Positions 24,006 through 31,887 of a stretch of 64,000 nucleotides of DNA are shown in pieces. The number at the start of each line of letters is the position of its first letter. The stretch's first letter is position 1. This DNA is from Bacteroidaceae bacterium (lineage in GTDB: Bacteria > Bacteroidota > Bacteroidia > Bacteroidales > Bacteroidaceae). Both the position numbers and the translations under genes were made by a program. The notes beneath the pieces are model-generated. The model did not search any database and was not told the origin of the DNA. It saw only the letters and a program-made list of their open reading frames with translations. Where the stretch lies: positions 24,109 to 88,108 of the forward strand of contig JAGAQH010000025.1 in assembly GCA_017622815.1 (NCBI GenBank), given 5' to 3'.

Positions 24006-27000
24006 ATGAAAATAAGTCTTAGATATATTGTTGCTTTTTTGATGCTTGTCCCGTTGTCTGTTTCGGCGCGGCAAGATGTGAGCCTATTTGTGAATGGTCA
24101 AGTGTTGCCTGAAGAAAAACAGTATTCAGACAATCATTCACATTCTATCGAAGATGACGAAGAAAGGAAGAACACTCCATCTATAGGATTTGATCCGAGC
24201 AGTGTGCGCCTACAGAAGCGCTATCGTCCTTTAGAGAATGACAGCCTGTTTCCAAAACTATGGTGGCGCCGCTTTTATTTTGGTATAGGTGGAGGAATAC
24301 AAGGGTTGACAGACAATATCGGTATGGTAAGCAATGCTTCGGCTAATGCTTATTTGGGCTATCATCTGACACCGATACACAGTCTCCGTCTGAGTGGTTC
24401 TTATATAAAATATAATTTTAATGGCAACAACAAATCGGCAAAGTCATTAGGTATCGGCATAGACTATTTGGTCAACCTTTCAAATTTCGCATGGGGATAC
24501 GATCCTTCCCGCGTCTTTGAGGTAAGTACTGTTGTCGGCATAGGTGCCAGATACAGCAGAGCCGCTTTGCCAAGTAAGATCAATCCTTATGCCCATATCG
24601 GACTTAATGCAGATGTCTATATAAGCAAGTACGCATCCTTGTTTTTCGAGCCATATATCGGAGCGCAAAGGCAAATGAGTACTGTTCTCAATAACCCAAG
24701 CCGAGAAAAGTGGAATTTGATGTATGGCTTTTCTACGGGACTGCAAGTCTCATTGGAGAACAGGACAGACTATTTTTCTGAGGCTGACAGTATTTACAAG
24801 AAGATATTTCTTGATACAAGTATAGGAGTCGTGTCCTCCGGACGCAGTGGGGGAATCCTTAACCGTTTAGGTGTTGGATATCAGGCTGCATTGGGCCTAT
24901 GGATTAATCCTATGATAGGTTTGCGTGTGGGTGCTCACGGCGAGTCTTTTTATTGGACCTCCAGAATAAGGAATAAAAACAATGTTCCTGTCAGGTACTC
25001 ACACAACCAGGTCCTTGTAGGAGGACGTGCTGAATTGATGTTGGACCCTCTCAATTTTTCAAAGAAATGGAGAGAAGCACCTGAAGGCCACGATTTTGAC
25101 TTGAATTTACTTCTCGGTGGCGAATTGGGTTGGGAATTGAAGAACGGACTTTACGGAGAGTCAATAAGAAGAAGTCATGCTTATTATTATGGTATAACTT
25201 CAGCCTTACAGGCCTTGTATCGTATTGATAAAGGAACATATATATACATAGAGCCTCGCTATCAGGCTATTTATTATAATGACAAGAAGTCGGAGGGGTG
25301 GTCTCCATCGGATCATATCGCATCCATTAATGTAGGCTCACGTGTATACTTGACTAAACCATTCAGTTTCAAGCGTCCACAAGGTGCATATATCCCCCAT
25401 TGGTGGGTTGCCATTGATGCCGGTGCTCTAAAATACTATAATGCACCAAGGGTTACTAAGGGTGGGATTGGGTTAAATCCCACTATAGGCTTTGCTGCTG
25501 GTTATGATTTGTCCCCCTGGGCTTCTTTCCGTGCTCAGTTAGCATACCAGAGGCTTTACAATGTGCATACGGCACGTTATTCCGGTTACGCAGGTTCGCA
25601 GAAGCGTTATGGAGAGGGTCTTTGGGAATCTTCTTATGACGCAATGGATTTGCGCCTGTCCTATATGTTGAACCTGAACAATCTTCTGCAGGGATACGAT
25701 GGAGAGCGTCGTTTCAACTTGTGGTGGACAGTCGGACCTTCTCTGAGTTATATCTTTAATCAGAGCGACACATGGGTTGAGGGACAGAAGAACGTGTTGC
25801 CTGACTTGAAGCATATCGAACTGTCCAACTCACGTGAAGGCAAGATATCGCCGGGTATCAATACGTCGATTATGGCAGCACTTCGTGTCGCTCCCCAATA
25901 CGATGTTACTGTTGAGGCGATGGGACAGTATAATTTTATCCAGGGTACAAACCCGGGAAACAACCCTCGTCTGAACAATGTCAAATACGGGCTTACCGTA
26001 GGTTCAAGATACCATATTTATCAGAGAAGTGACCGTCAGCGTCTGTGGCCTCGTTTCAACAGATATTTCTTTGATTCATCGTTTGCATGGTCAACAAGTT
26101 CCTTGTCCAATGCATTCAAACTTAGCGGTACACAGTACAGCGCTTCTTTGGGTATGTGGTTTACTCCTTACATAGGAGCACGTTTGGGTGTCAATGCCCA
26201 AACCATGTATCATTCCTCTAATGTCAGCAAGCAGAATGGGGTAGATATCCGCAAATCCAAGAGCATCGCTACCGGTTCTGCACGTGCCGAATTGGTTGTA
26301 AGTCCCCTCAACCTCTTCCCCAAGTGGAGAGATAAGGAGGGTGGACATGACTTCGATGTAAATCTTCTTGGCGGTTTGGATTTAGGCGGAATTGCAAGGA
26401 CTCCATCAGAAAGAGATCCGGAACGTCTGCAGTTCTATTATGGACTTACCGGTGCAATGCAGCTATTGTACCGTATAAATAATCCCGGCACTTATATCTT
26501 TGTCGAGCCCCGTTTCCTGTCAGCATACTACAAGCGTCCTTATTATAATACCGGTGTTTATGAAACGGTATCTGACAAGATGTTCTCTTTGGGTGTGGGT
26601 ACCAGGGTTTATATGGACAATCCGTCATTCGTTCCCGTAGGCTCAGAGGAGATGAACCCTCGCTGGTGGGCAGGTTTGTCTTTTGGAGGAGTAAAGTTGC
26701 AACGCTCCGAGACATGGCGTCCCACCTCCGGCCTTGGTTTGAATCCGGCCCTTGCGATGTCCGTAGGTTACGACTGGAAACCGTTGGTGTCTTTCCGCGC
26801 CCAACTGGCATATGAACGTATAGGCAATTATGCAAGCTCTTCATACACCGGCATTAACGAAAACGGCAAGACGGTATATGGATACGGACTTTGGAACAGC
26901 AAGTACAATGTTATGGATTTGCGTCTGGCCTATATGCTTAATGTAAACAATTTCCTTCAGGGCTATAATCCTAACCGCAGGTTCAATCTGTGGCTTATAG

Positions 27001-28589
27001 GAGGTCCTGCCTTGACTTGGATTGTCTCCGAGAACAACACCTTCGTAGAGGGACAGAACGCTACCTACAAGCCGTTGAGAGAGCTTGAATTGTCAACCTC
27101 GCGTTCTGGCAGGGTTTCTCCTGCAGTTTCTATGTCGATGATGGCGTCCATGGCTGTGGCCAAGGATGTTGATGTCACGGCAGAGGTAATGGGACAATAC
27201 AATTTTGTCCATGCGACCAATCCTGGTTCCAATCCGATTATGAACAATCTCAAGTATGGCTTTACTGTCGGTGGCAGATACTATATCAAACCGTTCAAGT
27301 TGAACATACTTGATGAATTCAAATCCCAGCCATGGCACAGTGGATGGCAATTGGAAGGCTCCTACGGCTGGGCATTGCCTATGGACACGAAGAACGCTTT
27401 CCGCTCGAGTGGCAGTGCCATGTACGCATCCCTTGGATATTGGTTCAATAGCCTGCTGGGTGCAAGATTGGGCATAGGCGGTAATCAGACATATTGGACA
27501 GAGAACTCCGTCAGTGCCGTCAAGGAACCTGTCAGCGGTGTTACTGTCCATGCCCCGTACACAGTCTATAAGAGCCAGACGGCAGTCGGAGGCCGTATGG
27601 AACTTATGCTCAACCCTCTGAACTTGTTGAAGTCAAGACGCGAGGCCGAGGCGGCGCCACGATGGGACATGAACATGTCGTTGGGTATGAATTTTGGCGG
27701 CATACTGAAGGTTCAGGGCATGTCTCGCGGTTATGTCGGCTTTACTGGGGCCGTTTCCGCATTGTACAGGCTCTCCAATACCGTGCAGCTATATGTGGAA
27801 CCCAGATACGATTCGTATAGCTACAATGTGTACAACAAGGAAATCATGAGCAATGAGTCCTTCTCCGACCGCATGTTCACGGTCAGTGTTGGTGCCAGAA
27901 TATCACGCCCCGTTCAGCAGACGGAGGACACCGAAGACAAGGAACTCTTGGCCGGAGCACATCGTGGCTGGTGGACAGCAGTGTCGTTAGGCGGTAGCAA
28001 AATGATGCAGACTCTGCGTGTAAGCAGCGGAGGAACTACGCTAAATCCCTCTTTCGTCCTGTCTGCCGGCTATGACTTCACACGCTTGCATGGAATGAGT
28101 CTTCAGCTCTCCACCGATATCCATTCCCGTCAGCGTCCCGGACAGCCCTATAGTGTACGTTCATATGGTCTGGAGCGTAATTACACCGGTATGGTGGATA
28201 GCAGATACAGCATGATGGATGTTCGTCTGATGTATATGTTGAACATGACTAACTTGTGGACAGGGCAAGACAGACGTAATGCACTGGATGTATATCTGCA
28301 GTTCGGCCCATCGGTTTCAACTATCCTGTCGGAAAGCAATCGTTTGGCCGACGGTGAGCTGGCCGGAGGTTCTGACTTCAAATACAGAGGCAAACGTTAT
28401 GCCGGTGAAACTTCCATGGGACTTGTCATGGGTATATTGGCATCGCTGCCTCTCAACCAGAATTGGGCTTTGACAGCAGAGGCTTCCGGCCAAGGTTACT
28501 TTAACCGTTCGTTTATGCCGGAACAGCATAACCACTTTATGAACAACCTGAAGATAAACTTCTCGGTGGGTACAAGGTATTCGTTCTGA
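24006..28589 (+). CDS. giant outer-membrane protein of about seven tandem beta-barrel-like modules (surface cluster gene 7)
   Basis: A 1,527-residue protein with a signal peptide (SVSARQ, cleavage near 21-22), a ~60-residue polar linker, then about seven homologous modules of 170-215 residues: ~86-255, 266-450, 463-673, 685-872, 886-1095, 1111-1302 and 1320-1527. Each module has an opening G-rich strand, a [GY]-W or GYD turn, R-x-QLAY or RLG strands, a DLRL-Y-MLN-NNLLQGY or AELML-PLN block, an EP-RY or AEVMGQYN strand, and closes with VG-[ST/G]-R-x-Y. Odd- and even-numbered modules are closer to each other than to neighbours, suggesting duplication of a two-module unit. The protein ends RYSF, a typical C-terminal barrel signal, and copies of it close the inner modules too. 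It is probably outer membrane; whether it forms several barrels or one large one is unknown. No known family recognised. Confidence 0.8.
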   Translation: MKISLRYIVAFLMLVPLSVSARQDVSLFVNGQVLPEEKQYSDNHSHSIEDDEERKNTPSIGFDPSSVRLQKRYRPLENDSLFPKLWWRRFYFGIGGGIQGLTDNIGMVSNASANAYLGYHLTPIHSLRLSGSYIKYNFNGNNKSAKSLGIGIDYLVNLSNFAWGYDPSRVFEVSTVVGIGARYSRAALPSKINPYAHIGLNADVYISKYASLFFEPYIGAQRQMSTVLNNPSREKWNLMYGFSTGLQVSLENRTDYFSEADSIYKKIFLDTSIGVVSSGRSGGILNRLGVGYQAALGLWINPMIGLRVGAHGESFYWTSRIRNKNNVPVRYSHNQVLVGGRAELMLDPLNFSKKWREAPEGHDFDLNLLLGGELGWELKNGLYGESIRRSHAYYYGITSALQALYRIDKGTYIYIEPRYQAIYYNDKKSEGWSPSDHIASINVGSRVYLTKPFSFKRPQGAYIPHWWVAIDAGALKYYNAPRVTKGGIGLNPTIGFAAGYDLSPWASFRAQLAYQRLYNVHTARYSGYAGSQKRYGEGLWESSYDAMDLRLSYMLNLNNLLQGYDGERRFNLWWTVGPSLSYIFNQSDTWVEGQKNVLPDLKHIELSNSREGKISPGINTSIMAALRVAPQYDVTVEAMGQYNFIQGTNPGNNPRLNNVKYGLTVGSRYHIYQRSDRQRLWPRFNRYFFDSSFAWSTSSLSNAFKLSGTQYSASLGMWFTPYIGARLGVNAQTMYHSSNVSKQNGVDIRKSKSIATGSARAELVVSPLNLFPKWRDKEGGHDFDVNLLGGLDLGGIARTPSERDPERLQFYYGLTGAMQLLYRINNPGTYIFVEPRFLSAYYKRPYYNTGVYETVSDKMFSLGVGTRVYMDNPSFVPVGSEEMNPRWWAGLSFGGVKLQRSETWRPTSGLGLNPALAMSVGYDWKPLVSFRAQLAYERIGNYASSSYTGINENGKTVYGYGLWNSKYNVMDLRLAYMLNVNNFLQGYNPNRRFNLWLIGGPALTWIVSENNTFVEGQNATYKPLRELELSTSRSGRVSPAVSMSMMASMAVAKDVDVTAEVMGQYNFVHATNPGSNPIMNNLKYGFTVGGRYYIKPFKLNILDEFKSQPWHSGWQLEGSYGWALPMDTKNAFRSSGSAMYASLGYWFNSLLGARLGIGGNQTYWTENSVSAVKEPVSGVTVHAPYTVYKSQTAVGGRMELMLNPLNLLKSRREAEAAPRWDMNMSLGMNFGGILKVQGMSRGYVGFTGAVSALYRLSNTVQLYVEPRYDSYSYNVYNKEIMSNESFSDRMFTVSVGARISRPVQQTEDTEDKELLAGAHRGWWTAVSLGGSKMMQTLRVSSGGTTLNPSFVLSAGYDFTRLHGMSLQLSTDIHSRQRPGQPYSVRSYGLERNYTGMVDSRYSMMDVRLMYMLNMTNLWTGQDRRNALDVYLQFGPSVSTILSESNRLADGELAGGSDFKYRGKRYAGETSMGLVMGILASLPLNQNWALTAEASGQGYFNRSFMPEQHNHFMNNLKINFSVGTRYSF
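24261..28586 (+). repeat. seven tandem coding repeats (barrel modules)
   Basis: Protein-level tandem duplication of a ~200-residue module. DNA identity is already low between most copies. The pairs 2/4/6 and 1/3/5 (numbering from 0) share the longest phrases, for example NNFLQGY/NNLLQGY and WVEGQ/FVEGQ in modules 2 and 4. GC rises along the gene, with the last two modules visibly richer than the first. Confidence 0.75.
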
Positions 28590-28702
28590 TGCCCTGACGG
28601 CTCGGCAGTAGTGTTGGGACGAGAGTGGCTGACACTTTTGCCAACCAGTCATTATAAGCCGGAGATTTCTTTCCGATGTTGATAAAGGCACTTTTGGGGC
28701 CT

Positions 28703-28785
28703 CCTAAACAACAATCGCGTATCCTTACGAGGACACGCGATTGTTGTATAGGATGACGCGTCCTTGTTGTCGGGGAGGACTTTTT
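28703..28785 (+). terminator. compound hairpin/terminator and 23-bp repeat locus 2
   Basis: A hairpin with 18-nt arms (28703-28720 against 28735-28752, two mismatches) is followed by GTCCT...AGGAC (28760-28780) and five T. The same bases follow the 15+8 modular plan: a 16-mer at 28719-28734, ACGCGATT, the 15-mer GTTGTATAGGATGAC (28743), GCGTCCTT, and the 15-mer GTTGTCGGGGAGGAC (28766). It probably ends the surface-cluster transcript. The rest of the gap 28590-28921 shows no gene. Confidence 0.65.
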
Positions 28786-28921
28786 GGGCGTCAATGACGG
28801 CTGCTCTCTGTCTTCTGGAGCTATGACTGCTCTGTGCTATTCTGTTTTGTCCGGTGAATCGTCCCAAAGCATGCTGTCGCCGGCATTTGACGTTTCTGCA
28901 TCTTTACCCGGTACATATCGT

Positions 28922-29938
28922 TCAGATGTTGTGTTTCCTGTCCGATATAACAAACAGATTTGCCAGCAGGGTTCCGGAGATGGAGTGGTATGCGCAACTG
29001 ATGGCACAGGGAACAACACAAAGGATGGCCTCTGGATTGGTTGAAAGGATTTCGGGGTTTGCGAAGTAGGAGGCGGCCAGCACCGTTGCCATACCGGCAT
29101 TCTGCATGCCAACTTCTATGGACAGTGTACGTTTCTTGGCCTTGTTGAAATGAAACAGCTTTCCTACCAGATAGCCTGTGGCATATCCTGAAGTGTTGTG
29201 GCAGAACACTACACAGAGCATAAGCAGGAAGAGGGAGAAGCCGTTGCCGGCCAGTTGTGGCGTTACCTGTGCCACCACTCCGCCTACGATGAGTGCAAGA
29301 CACGTTACGCTGACACCCGGCATGACCGACTGGATGTCCTTGAAGATGCGCTTTTTGCCCAGCACGGTATTGGCAGTGAAACCTATGGCAACGGGTATTA
29401 GTGTAATAAGAAGTATGCCCTGGAACATGCCTGCGGCATCCACTTCTATCCTGCTGCCTGCCAGCCACCAGACGAGCAGGGGTGTCATGAGCGGAGCCAG
29501 TAGGGTAGAGGCGGTAGTCATGCCTACGGAGTATGCCACATCGCCACGACACAGGTATGACATTATATTGCTTGAAACGCCCCCCGGACAGCATCCCACC
29601 AGGATTATGCCTATGGAAAGATAGGGATTGAGCTGGAATGCTTGTGTCAGCGTCCAGGCTATCAGTGGCATGAGGGTATATTGTGCACAGGCTCCGATGA
29701 AGATGTCCAGCGGACGTCTGAACAGTTCCCTGAAATCCTCGGTGGTCAGTGTTAGGCCCATTGTCAGCATGATTATGCCAAGGATGATGCTGGAAACGTC
29801 TCCCTTCACCCAAGCGAATGTTTCAGGAATGAGGAAGGCCACAATGGCGGCTACTATAACATAGAGCGAGGAATGCGAGGCGAGGAAGCCGCTTGCCCGC
29901 AACAGCAGTGTTGTCATGTCTTGCATGTTCCTTTGCAT
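28922..29938 (-). CDS. bile acid:sodium symporter (BASS) family transporter
   Basis: A polytopic inner-membrane protein of about 338 residues with roughly ten hydrophobic segments. Family landmarks are LTMGLTLTTEDFRE, VGCCPGGVSSNIM (sodium-site region) and SIEVGMQNAGMATVLA. BASS proteins co-transport Na+ with organic acids such as bile acids or pantoate; the substrate here is not known. An upstream in-frame ATG at 29959 lies inside the stem of the prs terminator hairpin, so I prefer ATG 29938; 29926 or 29917 are also possible. It follows prs on the minus strand, separated by that terminator. No promoter of its own is evident. Confidence 0.88.
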   Translation of the reverse strand: MQRNMQDMTTLLLRASGFLASHSSLYVIVAAIVAFLIPETFAWVKGDVSSIILGIIMLTMGLTLTTEDFRELFRRPLDIFIGACAQYTLMPLIAWTLTQAFQLNPYLSIGIILVGCCPGGVSSNIMSYLCRGDVAYSVGMTTASTLLAPLMTPLLVWWLAGSRIEVDAAGMFQGILLITLIPVAIGFTANTVLGKKRIFKDIQSVMPGVSVTCLALIVGGVVAQVTPQLAGNGFSLFLLMLCVVFCHNTSGYATGYLVGKLFHFNKAKKRTLSIEVGMQNAGMATVLAASYFANPEILSTNPEAILCVVPCAISCAYHSISGTLLANLFVISDRKHNI

Positions 29939-29991
29939 GAAAAAGAAGAATCCCACCATATAGCCGTATCCATGGGATAGCGGTTATGGTG
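29939..29991 (-). terminator. terminator of prs
   Basis: On the minus strand, ATCCCACCATA (29991-29981) pairs with TATGGTGGGAT (29961-29951), extended by a partly paired CCGC/CGGC inner stem. The T/C-rich tail TCTTCTTTTTC follows (29949-29939). Confidence 0.7.
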
Positions 29992-30020
29992 GGATTGGTG
30001 TGTCTGTAATATACTTATTA

Positions 30021-30959
30021 TTATATAAGGTATTGGTCGCTGATGCTCTCGTTGTCCTGTACGCTGCGTATGGTGTTGGCAATGAGTTCCGCAACAGACA
30101 GCTGCTTCACCTTGGCACTTGAACCATGGTAGGGGATGGAGTCTGTGAAAATCATCTCCTCCAGGGCACATGCATCCACACGCTCGTTGGCGGGACCGCT
30201 CATGATGCAGTGGCTGGCCAATGCACGGACACTGCGGGCACCCTTCTCCTTCAGCAGGTCGGCGGCCTTGGTGATTGTGCCGGCTGTATCAACCATATCA
30301 TCAATGAGAACAACATCTGCACCTTCCACGTCGCCAATGACATCCATGTGAGCCACCTCGTTGGCCTTCTTGCGGGTCTTGTTGCACATTACCATGGGGC
30401 AGTTGAAGTATTTTGCATAGGAAGAGGCTCGCTTGCTGCCACCCACGTCGGGACTGGCTATTACGAGGTTTTCCAGTTGCAGGGACTTGATGTATGGGAG
30501 CAATACGCTGCTGGCATATAGGTGGTCAACGGGTACGTTGAAGAATCCCTGTTCCTGGTCGGCGTGCAGGTCCATGGTTATCATGCGGTCTATGCCGGCA
30601 ACAGTAAACATGTCAGCAACCAGTTTTGCGGCAATGCTCACGCGTGGCTTGCTCTTGCGGTCCTGACGTGCCCAGCCAAAGTAGGGGACTACTGCATTTA
30701 CCGTGCGTGCAGATGCTCGCTTTGCTGCATCTATCATCAGCAGAAGTTCCATGAGGTTGTCTGCTGTGGGGAAGGTGCTTTGAACCAGGTAGACGTCCTT
30801 GCCGCGTATGCTTTCTTCGAAGCAAACTTCAAATTCACCGTCGGCGAAACGAGTTACTGTCATGTTGCCCAGCTCACAGTTAAGGCTGGCGCAAATCTTC
30901 TCGGCAAGATAGCGTGTTGCTGTGCCGGAGAATACCTTGAATGACTTGTTCTCAATCAT
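30021..30959 (-). CDS. prs: ribose-phosphate pyrophosphokinase
   Basis: A 312-residue cytoplasmic enzyme making PRPP from ribose 5-phosphate and ATP, feeding purine, pyrimidine, histidine, tryptophan and NAD synthesis. Visible motifs are FSGTATRYLAEKI at the N-terminus, FADGE, YFGWARQDRK (ATP site), MDLHADQEQGFF (metal/PRPP synthase signature) and VLIDDMVDTAGT (ribose-phosphate loop). Length is standard. Start 30959 gives the canonical beginning. It is flanked downstream by a clear terminator and stands 62 nt beyond the thiE-like gene's 3' end on the same strand. Confidence 0.97.
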   Translation of the reverse strand: MIENKSFKVFSGTATRYLAEKICASLNCELGNMTVTRFADGEFEVCFEESIRGKDVYLVQSTFPTADNLMELLLMIDAAKRASARTVNAVVPYFGWARQDRKSKPRVSIAAKLVADMFTVAGIDRMITMDLHADQEQGFFNVPVDHLYASSVLLPYIKSLQLENLVIASPDVGGSKRASSYAKYFNCPMVMCNKTRKKANEVAHMDVIGDVEGADVVLIDDMVDTAGTITKAADLLKEKGARSVRALASHCIMSGPANERVDACALEEMIFTDSIPYHGSSAKVKQLSVAELIANTIRSVQDNESISDQYLI

Positions 30960-31021
30960 TGTCTTGTGGGATAATATTGGGTTCTTTTATTCTTTACATT
31001 CTTTCGATGTATGCTGTCTGG

Positions 31022-31630
31022 CTATTCCGATGCCTTCCTCAGTTTGTGGAAGTGCTTGATGACGTCTTTGAAGTCCATGCCGCTATGTATGTTGAAGCGT
31101 TTCCAGATGTCGCTGCACACTACAGCTCCTCCGAAACCAAGTTCGCGGACGCTTTCTATGTTCTCCAGTGTGATGCCGGTCTGTGCCATCACCCGCTTGT
31201 CAATAAGTCCGCGACGGCTTGCATCTCGCAACTGCTCATGGGTGTATGCCGCTTTGCTGTCGTTGCCCGATGCACTGTCGTATATGTTCCTGAGTATTAC
31301 ATACTGGCTTGTTTTCTTTGCTTCGGCCAGTTCCTCCAGACTATAGCATGTGCGTGTGGTCACTCCCTTGTAGCCATGTGGAATTTCCGGATTACGCTCT
31401 GATATGTGGATGCCCATCAGGTCGAATTCCTCTTTCAGATAGAAGTGGTCGTTGGTTATTATGCGTTGGTGATATTTTTGCGGAAGCAGTGTAAGCAGGC
31501 GTTCGCAGTATACCGGCTCGGAGTTGGGCTTGCGCAGATGCAAAATGTCCAAGCCTTCCTCAAACAGTGTTGCCAGTATCTTGTCTTCCTCTACGAAAAA
31601 GTTGGGGCTGCTAAGTAACAATAACTTCAT
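31022..31630 (-). CDS. thiamine phosphate synthase family (ThiE/TenI-like) protein
   Basis: A 202-residue TIM-barrel protein. Landmarks are EGLDILHLRKP near the N-terminus, RIITNDHF, LMGIHISERN and GFGGAVVCSDIW near the C-terminus, in the order of ThiE strands. ThiE joins the pyrimidine and thiazole halves of thiamine; TenI-like relatives are aromatases. The substrate-site sequence IHISER departs from the usual ThiE form, so either activity is possible. The start was set at ATG 31630 because an upstream in-frame ATG (31660) lies within the promoter -7 box. No other thiamine genes are nearby and no TPP riboswitch is seen. Confidence 0.75.
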   Translation of the reverse strand: MKLLLLSSPNFFVEEDKILATLFEEGLDILHLRKPNSEPVYCERLLTLLPQKYHQRIITNDHFYLKEEFDLMGIHISERNPEIPHGYKGVTTRTCYSLEELAEAKKTSQYVILRNIYDSASGNDSKAAYTHEQLRDASRRGLIDKRVMAQTGITLENIESVRELGFGGAVVCSDIWKRFNIHSGMDFKDVIKHFHKLRKASE

Positions 31631-31657
31631 GACTCCTTTTGCCGTTTGGTACAGATG

Positions 31658-31688
31658 CAAAGGTACGAATAAGTGTGATAATAACCAA
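31658..31688 (-). promoter_or_regulatory. promoter of the ThiE-like gene
   Basis: Minus strand TACCTTTG at 31665-31658, with TTG at 31688-31686, 20 nt upstream. It decides the start codon of the ThiE-like gene. Confidence 0.75.
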
Positions 31689-31802
31689 GAAATATTCTAC
31701 TAAAAGGATGAACTACGGGCAAAATCGGCACAACTCATTAAGTCCATGGCCTTTTTCTCACCGGGTAGTAGCCAACGTCTGTTATTGTATCATGCAAAAG
31801 CG

Positions 31803-31841
31803 AGGTCCCCCCAAAAGCGAAGTTGCTTCTGGGGGGGACCT
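31803..31841 (-). terminator. hairpin downstream of the RND efflux operon
   Basis: AGGTCCCCCC (31803-31812) pairs with GGGGGGACCT (31832-31841), with an inner AAGC...GCTT stem. A T run lies on the plus-strand side and a CGCTTTTG tail on the minus side. It sits 47 nt after the stop of the outer-membrane efflux gene and before the ThiE-like promoter, so it most likely ends the efflux mRNA. Confidence 0.65.
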
Positions 31842-31887
31842 GCTGTTTTTATGCTTTATTGCCTGATGCGATAAGGCCGAACTTATG

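Noticed and set aside
15385-28589. Polysaccharide utilisation locus (SusC/SusD)
   Set aside because: No TonB-dependent receptor plug, SusD-like or glycoside hydrolase genes are present; the large protein has repeated small barrels, not a 22-strand TonB barrel.
28821-29813. 330-codon minus-strand frame overlapping the BASS gene
   Set aside because: Same strand but different frame from the transporter; translation is His/Arg/Gly-rich with no membrane segments.
31022-31660. TPP riboswitch before the ThiE-like gene
   Set aside because: The promoter leaves a leader of only about 20 nt, too short for a riboswitch.
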